Shown here: one piece after another, positions 11,540 to 24,389 of the stretch
Position numbering within the stretch: the stretch's first letter is position 1
Layout of the letters: every line of letters starts with the position of its first letter
Assembly: GCA_015680685.1 (NCBI GenBank)
Contig: MNCI01007755.1
Coordinates: 205,363-269,362, forward strand
Length of the DNA: 64,000 nt
Direction of reading: 5' to 3'
From: Gnetum montanum
Lineage: Eukaryota > Streptophyta > Gnetopsida > Gnetales > Gnetaceae
Translations under genes and position numbers: made by a program
Notes under the pieces: model-generated
What the model saw: the letters and a program-made list of their open reading frames with translations, nothing else
Database searches by the model: none
Told to the model about the DNA's origin: nothing

Positions 11540-14180
11540 GCTAAGGTGGCTATGGCTATTCTGCTGCTACTATGACTTCTGGCAGGATGAGAAAGGCATC
11601 CAACAATGCCTTCATTTTAACCTTCTTACTCCTAGGATGGTGCACCGTCCATGTAGCTTCACCAATGTGGGTAGGAACAAGCACATCCCAAGGATAGGGA
11701 ATTGTTGAAAATAACTCCTTGGCATTGATGAACCAAGCAGTGAATTGCTTGTGTTTGATATTGAACACCCTAACTATGTTCTGTAGCTCTTGGTAATCAT
11801 TCATTCTCTTGCTCAAGTTCTCGGTAGTTGATCATTGATTAGTGAATTGTGCCTTGAGAACCTTGAGTTTAGTGTTTGCTGTTTCAAGCTTTTGCTTGGT
11901 GTCATTATGGTGCTTGAACTTGACCTCATACAGTAAGTATGAGTTGGCCACTTTCTTCTCAAGTTTTGATCGCAACCATTCAGCAATCAACATCGCCAAT
12001 TTTGCATAGCATAGATTGGCTAGTTCCATATACTTTGTCATTTCTTTAATCTGCAACTCCTTTAGGTAGATCTCTACTTTGTTATAGGTGTCTATTCCAT
12101 TAATGGTGGGCTACCATGCCTATCTTCCTTGTTGGAGTTGTTGAAGGACGTCATTTATTTTTGCCTTAGCCATTTGAATGTGCTTTTCATTCACTTTCTT
12201 TTGCAAGCCAACCTGGTCTCTATAGTGATTCTTGACTCTTTCAAATTTGAGAGCCTTGTTTTTCCAAGTGGCAATCTCAATGGAAGATTTTTGGTACAAG
12301 GCTCAAACTTCCTTCATAGATAGATTTCTATTCTTTGCAGCTAATTTCCTTAACTTTGTGTTTACCCTAGTGAGCTGCTCTTGTTATTGATGAATGAATT
12401 CTCGCATTTGTTATTTTCGTGCATCAACATTACTTAGGCAATGGTTTTCAGTGGTCAATGATTCATTGTCTTGATGCATATGGACTAAGTCCTTCTAAAC
12501 CAAGTAGGTTTTTGCTTTAGCTATGGACTGGTTGAAAATGGCCATCATCATTTCCTCCTCAGCCTATTTTAATTATTCTTGAAGTTGCTAAAAACCTTCA
12601 TCTCTAGTTACTATAGGGTTGAGAAGCATACGATCAGCAAAATGGACATGCAATTTAGCAACTTCTATGACCAAGTGTTGGTTTTGTACTTGAGTCATTT
12701 TAAGTTTCCCTTCCAAGATGATGCATTTCCCCTTTGCTTTTAGCAGCTTTGACTAGGTTGTAGTAATGTTGTCTAGAAAATCAAAGATATGTGGCATTGG
12801 TTGCCCATTTCCCAACAGTTGGTCTAGTAACTCCTCATGCTGGGCTGCACTCAATCTTCCACTACCCATGCCTATGGATGTCTACACATCTTGAAGTGCA
12901 AATACGTCTAGTATAGATGCCATAGGTGTGTTATGTGCCTCTACAATTTGGTTAGTAACAAGATCAGCAGTAGTCTCTTGCCGCCCTTAGTGTTACATCA
13001 CCAATATAGTTGCTCCCTTTCCCTCCTCCAAGCAGACCCAAAAGAAGGCAACATTCCTAGAGATTTTTGGGAACAAATGGTGTTGAAATAGAGACACCAT
13101 TACCTCTCGAGCACTAGGATTCGATCTTGTGGGCAACTATGTTTTTTCGGTAGAGAATATTGGTCCACCACTTTCCATCTAGCTAATTGTTTGAGCCACC
13201 TCATTAAAGTGACCCATTGTGGGTTGATATATAGATGGGTCTACACCACTCATTTCTACATGCTATTTCTGCTCACGCAAGAGTTGCTCTCAGATTTCGT
13301 GCAAGCATTCAATGGTTGTGTAGGCCTCCAATGTTGCTTCTTAAGTAGATGATGGAAGTGCCAGCTGATGCTCCCCTTCTTTAGACAAGGCAGGTGTCTT
13401 TTCCTTCATCATTTTAGACCACGAGATAATAGGAGTATGTCTGATCATGTCATTTGCATAGTAGATGATCCCTACTCTTTTGCAAAGTTTCTGGATGAGG
13501 CATAGAAAAGGTAGGGTTTTCCTTCCATGTTCATTTTCTTTGAAGTGCTTCTCAATTTTTAAATAGATTAATTTTGGAAGATTCACTAGAAATCTTTTGC
13601 TTAGAGTGGCACATGCTTGGGTAGCAAAGGCATTCACCTTGTAGGGCCACACTGTTTGATTAAGGTGATAGGTTGTTATCCTAAAGTATACATGTTCTAC
13701 TAGTGTGAGTTAGTCAAATTTCTTATGGTTGACCCTGTAACACCACTGGGTCAACTTCTTTTTGGCCTCAAGGTTAGCTTGTGTCGACAACTCTACCAAT
13801 TGTGTCTTTGTGTCAGGCAACCCAAGAACTTATGCAAGAACATCAGCTAAGTAGAACACCTGAATATCCTTGATCTTCACTATGGAGCTTGCCCTTATGT
13901 TATTCTAGAAGAAGCACGTCTCTCCCATGTACCACTCCCCACTAGAAGTGATGATTGGCCACATGGAAGACGTTTGCAATTATGTTCTCACTTCCACTAG
14001 AGCATGTTTAAGAAATGGCTTGAAGTTCAATTCCTGAAGAACTAAGTGTTGGATTTCATGGGGTTTGACAATGTCAAGGCATGCTTATGTTAGTGTGACT
14101 TCCAGTCTTGGTATGGATCTTGGTTCTTCCCCATGTTGTGATTATTCTATTTCAACTTCTTCTTTGGGAATCTCGTTTCA
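11540..14180 (-). pseudogene. Accessory ORF of a gypsy-related element (plant-transposon-protein-like domain plus coiled coil)
   Basis: From about 14180 down to 11556 the minus strand reads largely in one sense with scattered nonsense codons, about 870 codons. The N-terminal part contains 'SSGEWYMGETCFF', 'IVKIKDIQVFYLADVLA', 'WCYRVNHKKFD', 'KRFLVNLPKLIYLKIEKHF' and 'LPFLCLIQKLCKRVGIIYY', ending 'TPIISWSKMMKEK'. I read this as the 'putative plant transposon protein' accessory domain that occurs in plant retroelements (family assignment from memory of the pattern, not from a search). A Lys/Glu-rich coiled coil follows (about 12056-11832, 'KLEKKVANSYLL', 'KQKLETANTKLKVLKAQF'), then a C-terminal stretch with 'ELFSTIPYPWDVLVPTHIG'. 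It sits where pol would be expected, next to the 3' LTR; no gag, RT or integrase is seen. Function unknown. Confidence 0.55.
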
Positions 14181-16014
14181 GCTGCGTATCGAAGACTTTT
14201 CTAACTCTTGGATTTACGATTAAAGCCTTGGATTATTACTGATTCTGCAGACACTTTGCGGGAGTATTTGTTTAATAATGAAAATCAACATGTTTTTTGT
14301 TGTTGCATTTTCTTTAAGTTGTAAGACCTTGTTTGAGTTTTGGGGTAGCCAGTAAAAAAAGAGATTGGGTTTATTCACTGACCTTCCTAGGACCCAACTC
14401 TGAGTTCAAGTCTTTGAGTAATGATTATTAAGGTATGACTCATTTATTTCTATCTGGTTTGATTTTTTCCATTATTTCTACCTATTTAGGTTTTTTTTCA
14501 TCATTCATAGAAAAGGCATGTTTTTTGCACTTTAATTAGCATCTCAAGGATCAGTTAATCTGTTAATATCATGTGATTAGTCGTTCTTTATTATGCTTGA
14601 AATAACAATAGTTATGATTGGGAGTTGTTACTAGCTTAGTTATATATTTAATATATGTACATATAATTTGTTCTACAGAATCTTGCAAAAATGAAGTTGT
14701 AGATTAGTTCATCTATTGTATTAAAAATCATTCTAACTTGCCATTTTGCTAAATTTGCTAAATTTAAAAGATAACTAATTCCAAGTTTGGTATTAAATTT
14801 TGTGTTGCAATATATCTTGAATTTTCATGGATGATTGTTTCTATACATGTCTGACCTTTTTCCGATTTTATATCTTGTGCATTGAATCAACTAATTCCAA
14901 GTTTGATAATAAATCTTGTATTGTCAAATATTTTGCGATAAATTGCATGGAGCAAATATGTTGGTATTATGGATAAAATATTATTTAGGGTTACAAATAT
15001 AGATAAAATATTATTTATGGTTAGTGATAAGCTTGTTCTAGGGTGGGTTAGTATTATGGATGGAATATTATTTAGCGTTATAAGCTCTTAAGCATTATGG
15101 ATGAAATATTGTTTTATTAATTTATGATTGATAGTTGGCCTCTTAGTCAAAACAATGTCCATTGAAATATAGATTGTGGATGGGCTCAAATTTGAAAGAG
15201 GCAGCATAATTTTCATTAGAAAGGTGATTTTTGACATGCCCTTGCATTGTTGACATAGTTTTCATTCTTCACAGTCATGTATTTTGTATTTTAATTATTT
15301 TACATTTATTGAAAAATCTATGAAAGACTTTTTATATATGTATAGCGTTAATATAAAGCACATTTTAAAGGTTCTATGCAACCTTAAATCCAAAACCTAG
15401 AATTTGTATTAGTTTTAATTTGATTCAAATTTTGCAAAGTGATTATTGAAATTATAGAAAAAATTTGATTAAATTTGAGATTTAAGAAAAAATTGTATGA
15501 GGATGTGATTATTCAAATTATAGACAACAATTTAGAGAAAATTTTGTTTCCAAATCAAAATTAGAGGTAAGCAAGATTGTCCATTTTCTTTAATTGATTT
15601 GGTATTGATAAAATGTAGAAATGTTTATGCAATAAGGAAAATAGTCATGTTATCAAAATTTTATTAAATTGGATCATAAGTAGTAAATTTTATTTTTTAT
15701 ATAGATGATGTTTTCTTGATCTTCAATACTAGAGAAGGTATGTAAAATATGTTTATTATTGCTCATTTGGTCTTTGAGTGAACGTGGATGATAAAACCAA
15801 ATAAATGATTTAGGGTATACTATTTGTTTTGTTATAACTTCTATTTTGGAGGTACCAATGTGTAAATAGCATATTTTTAAAAATATTTAGGTCTCATTTA
15901 TATGAATAATTTGATGTGGGAGAAAGTGCCTCAAAGAAAGAATTGTAGGAGGTTTCAAGGCTTTGAATATTTTCAAAAGCAAGTTCAAGGATTGAGGATT
16001 TTGGGCTTAAAAGA
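14181..16014. other. AT-rich non-coding stretch, no gene recognised
   Basis: Very AT-rich. A repeated phrase 'attatggat(g/a)(g/a)aatattatttag' occurs several times between 14970 and 15110. No domain is readable on either strand. Confidence 0.5.
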
Positions 16015-17220
16015 TGTTAAGAGTATACTCTTAAGTTAAGGTACAATCATTAGTTTATTAACTTTATCTAATAGTAATTACAAGAGGTCACGATGATTCT
16101 CCAAGAGTCATAATTCCTTATAAAAGATAAGAGAACACTAGTACTCATTTTGTACTATATGATATAATATGACACATAACAAAAATGGAGGAATGGAATA
16201 AGAGGAATGAAGAAGAATAAAGATTGAGTACATAAGAATAATTGAGATAAAGAAGTAACATTGGCACAACCACCATAAAAATGTTCATGAATCAAGAGTT
16301 TATGAATTACAATGTTTTGTAAATCAAAAGAGTTTATGAACCACAATGATTCATAAAATTACAAAGAAGAAAAGTCCTACGCCATAGAAGCATATAGGAA
16401 TAGTAGTCATTAACACAACAATACAAAGGAATACGAGAAGGCATTATGAAGCACAAATTTTATAATGAGAATCCAAGCACCACAACCAAAAGGTTCAAGA
16501 AGTGACTTGAAGTTAAGAAGTAAGTGTTGTAGAAGATGAGTAATCTTAGTAACATAGGCTCTAGTTTCCTAAAAGGTCTAAATTGTGCCATTTGTAGCCT
16601 AGTCTAGTTTCTTAAATGAGAATATAAGACTATGGAAGGTAATGATGGTGAACAAAGAAAAGACTTACAAAGAAGTATTATGTAAACCCTAGTGAAGCTA
16701 AGTTAGAAATGGCTTAGCAAAGTTAAGGAAGAAGTGAAGTTGAAGAAAACAAAGGCTACAATAAGCTCACGTACATGAGTTCATACTAAAATGAGTCATG
16801 AACAGTAGTCATAAGCGTATTATTAACTTACAATGAAGGAGGAGGTATAATTCAACAGAAAATACATTGCTAGAGAAAGAGTAACACCATTGAAACATAA
16901 GAAGTTCTTAAGAACATAACAGAAGGAAACTTAGAGAGACAATAAGTTTAAAGATGATGATTATTAATTACCAGAATTAGAAATAGTACTAATTTATGGA
17001 ATTAGTACAACATAACTCTATTCATGATAAGAGGATTCATAAGCACCTTAATTAGTAAAACTTATGGCATTTAAAATTGTCAAGATTACAAAGAAAAATT
17101 ATCATTACGAAGAGTGCTATGATCTTACAATTTCATAATATTGATGTTACTATCATTTACAAAAAATTTTATCTCCCTATAAAATATCATAAGCCAACAA
17201 TGTTATGTTATAAATGCAAC

Positions 17221-17983
17221 TGATGAGTGGCGATATACCCCTACACTCAACCATACAAATACGAGCGTAGCATGTGCGATCCGGTTGAACTCCATAGACT
17301 AAGTGCCTACATGCCTTATGGAACACTTCAAGTTAATCATTTGTTGTCTTCCCAGACTTACTTGTAGTTGTCATGGTGTATGGTTAAGTAAGTCTAAGGT
17401 ATAGGATTTTTATGTCTTTTCGGTTTTATCTCCTATGCTAATGAGTTGAAGGGTGAAGAGACTAATTGACTAACTCTAACTAACTAGCTAAGTCTAAATT
17501 AAGCTAGCGTTAGCATCCATTTCCACTTACCATTCACACCCTGAACCAATGCAACGTTGGTTACCAAACGCTAATCGTTGCTGGGATCACCAAGCGTAAC
17601 GCATGTGCTCGAAGTGGTCGTACTGAGGCATTTAACTAGGAGAGAAGGGTTGAGAGAGATTTAATAACTAATAAAGCATGTAAATAACGAATAACAAATA
17701 ATAGTAAATAAAATCCTAATTAGCCTATTCCATGCACTGTAAGGTTTATCCAAGAAGCTCGTCTTTATTACCGTAAACAAACTTGTGTTCAGGTACAATG
17801 TTTGCTCGAATAAAGATCCGTTCACTTTGGAGTTCCTACTGCGGGCACATGGAAATTAATCTATCTCTAGAGGGGAAAAACTGTCAAAGTTTCACTACGG
17901 TCTAGGCCCAAAATGAGAAACAAGGGAGAGCCGCCTCTTATTTATAGACTTGGCGCCCATACACGCGATATCGCGTCCCATCA
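17221..17983 (-). repeat. Solo LTR with GCAAC target-site duplication
   Basis: 763 bp from TGATGAGTGG (17221) to CATCA (17979-17983), flanked by GCAAC at 17216-17220 and 17984-17988. No internal sequence remains, so it is a product of recombination between the two LTRs of an element. It is similar to the LTRs at 20295 and 26460 and has a short palindromic U3 block ('cgcgatatcgcg'). Confidence 0.93.
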
Positions 17984-17999
17984 GCAACCAAAAGTTAAT

Positions 18000-19401
18000 A
18001 AAGCAGAATCTAACATTATATTAGAGCAAGGTAGGAGGGATTACCAGTTAGTATCAAATCCAAAAAATTTCATAATAGATTGAAGAAAGAATTAAGAAGA
18101 TTGTAATTGGGCATTACAAAACTTTAGTTGAGAAAGCTAAGTCTATAAGAAAGTTACAAAGATAACAAAAGCTTAAAGAGAATTTGAACAAAGATATTGT
18201 GAGGATGATTTCTGATAACAATGGTGAACCTATGCGAAGACTTGAAAAACTAAGAAAAATTGCAGGTGAAAATAAATTGAAATATCATCTTTAATTCAAA
18301 GCTTGAAAAGACAAGTATCAAGGGAGATGATGTTTCAGAACAATTGTATATTAAAACTGTCATTCAAGCCATAATCATGTCAAAGTAAAGTTAAACACAA
18401 TCAAAATCAAAGAAGAATACAATTAGTCAAGAAAGATAATACGAAGGAATGAAGTACCAATTAAAATACGCAAATAGAGACTATGACTTATAGTTATGAG
18501 AACTGATTTGCACCATTTTCCTACTTGATAAGGCACACATTGAGAACAGATTTACAACTATCCAAGTTGCAAGAAGAAGAATCTATCAAGATCACTAAAG
18601 TAGAGAGAAGGATTTGTCAACTAGTAGTTTTCTTGTTAAAAATAGTAAATTGATACCACATGTCAAATAAAAATTAATAAGGAGTAAGATAAAAGTGGTT
18701 GAATGTTGATTAATCATTAAGATGAGAATGAGATTTGATAGAAAACTTATCTCAAAGTTCTGGTAGCTGATCTTGGAACTCCAATTTATGAGTATTGAGA
18801 GATAAGCTCCAATCATGATCCCATTTTAGAAGATGACAAAAAAATAATTCTAGTTTAAAGAATATAAAAGTTACAACAAAAGGAGTAGGTCCCACTGTAA
18901 ACTACTCATGTATTGACCCACATACTAAAACAAGAAAGGAGGATCAAGATATGCCATGGATAGGAAAATTGTCCCACATTTTGCGAGAAATGAAAGGAAG
19001 ATCACATAAACAAAGCCCTAGAACATTAGAGGCAAAATTTGAAATGATGTGATCATATGCAAATAAGAATTCTCCAATTTGAGTGAAGGTTAGATCTTGG
19101 CTTATAAAGGATCTGAGAAGGCCCTCACAAGGAATGCATAGATTTCAAGCCCTTGTAAAGGTAGATTAGTTGGGTGAATCACTTAGAAATTATGAATTGA
19201 AGAATTTGGTGAATTAAGTAACAAATAAAAAACAACTGGTGAAGTTTTGAAGTAAGAAAGACTTAGTTTCATGCTTCCAAATTCAGGAGTAAAGGGGAGA
19301 AAGAAAACCAAATGTTTGATAGAAGAAAAGAAAAATTTATGACCACTCATAAATTTGCAAACATAAAAGATTAAGTCAAGAAACTAATGCTTTAAAGAGA
19401 G
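18000..19401 (+). other. Internal region of the decayed element, no readable domain
   Basis: A-rich and purine-biased on the + strand, riddled with stops in all frames. I cannot identify a protein domain in it. Confidence 0.4.
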
Positions 19402-19698
19402 TGTTAGAGTATACTCCTAAGTCAAGGTACAATTATTAGTTTCTTAATTTAATCTAATAGTAATTATGAGGGGTCACGATGATTCTCCAAGTGTCATAAC
19501 ACCTTACGAAGAATAAGAGAACAAATTTTTTAGACTATTATCTATCTTACTGTGCAAACACCTTACTCAATGTTATTATGTAAATGTGATTTATTACATT
19601 TAAAGATACAAACCTTGTGCCAATTCATTACATACATTAATAGCTTATATATCTCAAGGTAATACAATTTCTCTAAAGGAGTGTTTAAGTATTTATAA

Positions 19699-20294
19699 TG
19701 ATGAGCGGCAAGGTAACCCTATGCCCAACCATATGAATCACACACATTCACGTGCAATCCGATCCAATTCCGTAGACTATAATTATTAAGTACACTAGAG
19801 CTAAATAGTGTACGCATGTTGTTCTTTCAGTGTCTTCCAAATCCCACTTGTGGAATGCAATTGTATGGTTAGAGGCATATGACTTTTATTGTTTGTGTTT
19901 TTATGGAATTACTTACCTAGAACAAGAATAAAAGTAGGAGTGATTAAAAGTAAAAACAATTAATTGCTGAGGAAACTAAAGTGTAATTTAGTTTAACACA
20001 AGTAACCGTTCTCACTTCCCGAACACATCCTAAACTTCGTGCAAACATTGTTGGGCTGTCAAACACTAATCGTTTCTGAGCTACCAAATGTCACACATAT
20101 GCTCGAAGGGGTTGTGCTTGTCTAATTTGACGATTTTTTTAATTGATCAAAATGAATTGTTATGCTAACAACATGAAGGTAAAGTGCATAAAATAAAATA
20201 ACATAAAATAAAATATAAACACATGAGAAAGGAAATCTCAAGTGTTGCAAGGATGAATCAAAGAGCTCATCTTTATTGCCAACACAATGGTGTG
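19699..20294 (-). repeat. Old LTR, left part (split by a nested element)
   Basis: Starts TGATGAGCGGCAAGG at 19699 and breaks off at '..cttattgccaacacaatg' plus GTGTG. The sequence resumes at 27212 with 'ctcaggtacatcaatgcttg', so a 6.9 kb element inserted within this LTR. Flanks TATAA (left) and GAGTG (right, after 27465) do not match, so its own target-site duplication is not recognisable. Confidence 0.88.
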
Positions 20295-21145
20295 TGATGA
20301 GTGGCGAGGTACCCCTACACTCAACCATACGAATATGAGCGTAGCATGCACGATCCGGTTGAACTCCGCAGACTAAGTGCCTACACGCCTCATGGAACAC
20401 GTAGGGTTAATCATTCATTATCTTCTCAAACTTACTTGTAGTTGTCACGGTGTATGGTTAAGTAAGTCTGAGGTATATGATTTTTATGTTTTATCTTCTA
20501 TGCTAACAAGGTGGAGGGTGAAGAGACTAATCGAGTAACTCTAACTAACTAACTAAGCATTAATTAAGCTAGTGTCAGCATTCGTTCCCACTTACCGTTC
20601 ACACCTTGAACTGATGCAACCTTGGTTACCAAATGCTAATCATTGCTGGGATCACCAAGCGTAACGCACGTGCTCGAAGTCATCGTACTGAGGCACTTAA
20701 CTAGGAGAGAAGGGTTGAGAGAGAATTAATAACTAATAAAGAAATTAAATAACAGATAATAAATAATAGTAAATAAAATCCTAATTAGCCTATTCCATGC
20801 ACTGCAAGGTTTATCCAAGAAGCTCGTCTTTATTGCCGTACACAAACTTGTGTTCAGGTACAATGTTTGCTCGAATAAAGATCCGTTCACACTGGAGTTC
20901 CTACTACGGGCACATGGAAATTAATCTATCTCTGGAGTGGAAAAAGTACCAGAGTTTAGCTACGGTCTAGGCCTAGAATAAGAAACAAGGGAGAGCCACC
21001 TCTTATTGATAGATATGACAGTGCACTGTGATATCGCATACGCGATATCGCAGGGGATGACGCAATATCATGTACGTGATATCACGTGGGATGTGATATC
21101 GTGTCGGACGCAATATTGTGGCCCATGCGATATCGCATCCCATCA
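20295..21145 (-). repeat. 3' LTR of the gag-pro element
   Basis: 851 bp. About 100 bp longer than its 5' partner because the U3 start (about 21015-21140) keeps a cluster of GATATC-centred palindromes ('gcgatatcgcatgggcc', 'gatatcgcatacgcgatatc', 'gatatcacgtacatgat') that the 5' LTR has lost. The sense polyadenylation motif AATAAA is at about 20832-20838. Confidence 0.92.
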
Positions 21146-21156
21146 TACCCCCATGA
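21146..21156 (-). other. Polypurine tract of the gag-pro element
   Basis: On the minus strand CATGGGGGTA immediately precedes the TGATG terminus of the 3' LTR. The same tract precedes the 3' LTR of the 31.9 kb element. Confidence 0.75.
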
Positions 21157-23110
21157 CTAAATGAAAACTCGTCCTCGAGTTCCTTACAATAATATTGGAA
21201 AGGTATGGGATTATTGACTCAAATGGAACTAATGGGATGACATGTGAACGGATCATCATTACAAGACACAACAAAATTGGTATTCATGACAACAAGGATG
21301 AACACCTTATTACATTTGACATCAGGCCTCATTTGATAGCTGAGAGAGAAGATAGAAGAGAAAAGAAGTCTCGCTGCTGCCAACGCCAAGATTACACCTT
21401 TCATTATCCATCCGTAAGCGCATCATGATCTCATTCCTTGCATAGCTGCTTTCGACACTGCTCCATTCCAAGTGTTCCCTCTAGATCCAATCTATTATTG
21501 CATGATTGCCATCTGCACACACAACATAGTCTTATATTAGCAAGGGTGATTGAATCATCATGTAATTGATACCTTGCTTCAGTAAAAAGTCCACTGGCTG
21601 GGTTGTGGTATGGCTAATTGCGGATTTGGAGATATATTAATGATGACTATCGAAGGTGTAGGGGTTAGGAGAAAGTAAAAAAAATTGGGCCCTGTACCCC
21701 CATGACTAATCGCGAACCTCCGGTAGTGAGAAAATGGAAAAAGAAAAGGAATAAGAAGCATGGATAAAAAGAGACAATGGTAACGTCGATAAAGTGGATG
21801 TCAAGATGGAAATGAACAAAACAAAATTAATTGCAAAATGTTAAGGGAAAGAATTTAACTGGTGCACCAAATAGGAATGTCAGTGGGTCCTTCCCAAAGC
21901 AGGCTCATGCCCTTAATGCCCTGACAACCCACATTCAAAGAGTCCGTAGGCTTTAGGAATGTCCTTTGGAACAAGAGTTAAAGTCTTAATCGTAAGAATT
22001 TACCAAAAAGAAAACAATACATCTACCAAAATATACACTAATGATACAACCAGAAATGAGGTGACTAATAGAGAGAAGGATGGAGGGAAGAGAATGGAAT
22101 GGAGTCTCAAGAACAAGGTGGTGTACAACCCCTGGTGGAGTTAATGATTAATGTGACTTGGCAAATCTCATTCCAACTCCAGCCTCAAACCAACCACATC
22201 TAGTGACTTCGCATCAATGCATTCGGCCAATCCATCCACTTAAATAACAAGAATGCCTGCCCCAAGAGCCACCACCATTCCAACGAAACGAATGAGGAGA
22301 GAATGGAAAGTGAGAAGGGCCTTAGTTAGAGAGAACATCTTTAGTTCCATAACCAGTGCTTGTGGCCCAAAGGATTATTTTGTCTGAGGGGTGTGCTTTG
22401 AATTCTCACTTTTTCTTTTCTCTCTCTATTTTTTTTTGTTTTGTATTTTTATGCGTGAGAACCACACCATGCAAATACTTTTTATTTTTATTGACTCAGC
22501 TTTCGATAATTGGGTAACATCGAAACGGTAAGAAAAATCAAGAAGAAAAAAGCCAAGCACCCAAGAGAATGGCCAACACAAATGCATCAAGTTCCCTTGA
22601 AGTCACACCCTTTTCAATCCTTGAGTCCTTCTTTAGTTTGAGAAATACCTAGTCACCAATTTATTAAAGTTCTTATTAGAAAGGGACTGTACATTTCCAA
22701 GCAAGAGAGACCATAGAACTTGTGGATGAATGGATGAAGTGGACTCATTGCCTATCACATCAAAAGAACATACCTTAGTATCAACATAATAACTTAAAGG
22801 TAAAAACCAAACATTAGCAATCAATAAGAAAATAGTTCATACCATCGTGAAGAACACTTATTGGGTGACAAACTTACAAGATGGATAAAACACACACACA
22901 CACTTACACAAAAAATAAAAAAGTATAACGATGTTGTAAAAAAAAAACAAGAAAAGTTAAAGAAATTTGTAAAACAAAAACTTGTAAACCAAAAAGGTGT
23001 AAAACAAAAATGTGCAAAAAAATGTGTAAAACAAAAATGTGTAAAAAAAAAATAAAAAGAATTGAGGGCCTCCAATGATTAGCATAGGTGGAAATCTCCC
23101 CCATGACTGA
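21157..23110 (-). other. 3' non-coding region of the gag-pro element
   Basis: No domain is readable. It shares several blocks with the 3' region of the 31.9-41.7 kb element: 'tatgggattattga' next to the polypurine tract, 'aggggtgtgctttgaatt', 'aaccacaccatgcaaa' and 'atctcccccat'. At 22895-23060 lies an A-rich imperfect repeat of about 12 bp (GTAAAACAAAAA), TTTTTGTTTTAC on the sense strand, also present in the sister element. The long minus-strand frame over it (F/T/H only) is low complexity, not a gene. Confidence 0.6.
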
Positions 23111-23194
23111 ATTACAAGGGAGATATTCGAAATAATGAACGTCTATTTGAATTTCGTAAAAGTGCCCGACTTCTGCCCACTGATGTTCTCAAAT

Positions 23195-24129
23195 TAAGAG
23201 GTGGAAGTTGGCGATGCTCNGGCACATTGGTTACATGGAAGAGATGCTGAGCATTCCTCCATGTCATCACCCTCTGAGTCACTGTATGTAATGCATGAAA
23301 CTTTCTTCTTCTCGATCTTTCCATAAATGTTTACCTTAGATATCTCCAAGGAAAGATCGCGGATCCCTAGGTACGCATCTATTGTACTTAGCCATGGCCT
23401 TCCCATTATAATTGGGAAGCCCCCATTATTACTATTGACTTCTATCACCAGGAAGTCAGCTGGGTATGACCACCCACACACAGTGGTAATGATGTCCTCC
23501 ACCAATCCCAAGGGAATGGTGATGGACTGGTTAGCCAGCTCTAATTGAATGTTGCTCTTCTTAAGTTGGGGCAGGTTTTAAGCTTGATACATTTCTCGTG
23601 AGATTAAATTCACTTCAGAACCTGAGTCAAGAAGAGCCTTATGTGGTGCATTCCTGGTGATTTGTAGATAGATTAAGGGGCTTCCAGGATCAGAGAGTTT
23701 CCTGGGAAGGTGGCCTACCTTGATCCAGTTGGTTACGGTATGCGTTAACATAACCATATGTGCGCAGCTTTGTTGTTGGATGGAAGGGAGCTTCAAAGTC
23801 TTATTTTTTGGAGGAGCGTACATAGACTCAACCACTTGTTTTTGTGAGAGCTTTTCTAGGCTTTTGGTTCTAAAGAAAGGTCTTCTCTTTTTACGATTGT
23901 CAGAACCAGCAATGGGTTGAATGTTCATAGCTCTCGCAGTGTTATGTTGCTGCAGTTGAGTGGGGAGTTCCCCTTGTATTATTGGAGTAGGTTGTATGGG
24001 AACTACAGGTGGAAGAGGTGTGGATGGAGTTGGAGGATGGTATGGATGTGGAGCATCTCCCGGAGGAGAAGGAGTCCTCCTAAAGTACTTTCGAACTTGG
24101 TAGTGATGTTGGGGAGTTGTGTGACCCAT
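23195..24129 (-). pseudogene. Retropepsin (protease) region
   Basis: Reads 'GHLPRKLSDPGSPLIYLQIT' then 'ALLDSGSEVNLISREMY', with the D-S-G catalytic motif of aspartic retropepsins. After one in-frame stop at about 23578 the same frame continues through 'VCGWSYPADFLVIEV', 'GGFPIIMGRPWLSTIDAYLG' and 'IRDLSLEISKVNIYGK'. The upstream part (24129-23850) is a Pro/Gln-rich linker from gag. The protease matures Gag and Pol in the virus-like particle. A single nonsense codon splits an otherwise intact domain. Confidence 0.85.
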
Positions 24130-24389
24130 AGAGTCACTTGGAGAAATCCGCTATTGCACATAATATCCATATGGGTCTGGCTACCGGTAAGGGTACTGCT
24201 GTTTCGACAGTGGAATCCCCCATGACTATGGGTGTTGCCACTACTAATGTTGCTAGATGGGTTGTGGTGGAGTTCCACTTGGATAGTATGTTAACGGCTG
24301 GTGGAACTGCCTTGGGTTACCTTGGGGATAAGGTAACCTTCGAGGTGTTTGCCGTTTGTGAAGTCTCGGGTTAAGTGCATACATCCCAG

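Larger units (their letters stand above)
16015..19523 (+). mobile_element. Probable decayed LTR-type element bounded by about 124 bp direct repeats
   Basis: 16015-16138 and 19402-19523 are similar direct repeats, both starting TGTTA(a)GAGTATACTC and sharing 'ggtcacgatgattctccaag.gtcataa'. The left copy contains a TATA-like 'cttataaaagataagag'. The right copy is preceded by a purine run (aaagagag) like a polypurine tract. No RT or gag can be read between them. A solo LTR of the other family (17221-17983) lies inside. The terminal repeats may be truncated LTRs. The alternative is a large repeat of another kind. Confidence 0.4.

Noticed and set aside
22821-23104. Long minus-strand frames rich in Phe, Thr and His
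   Set aside because: They are translations of the TTTTTGTTTTAC repeat, low complexity and not conserved as protein.
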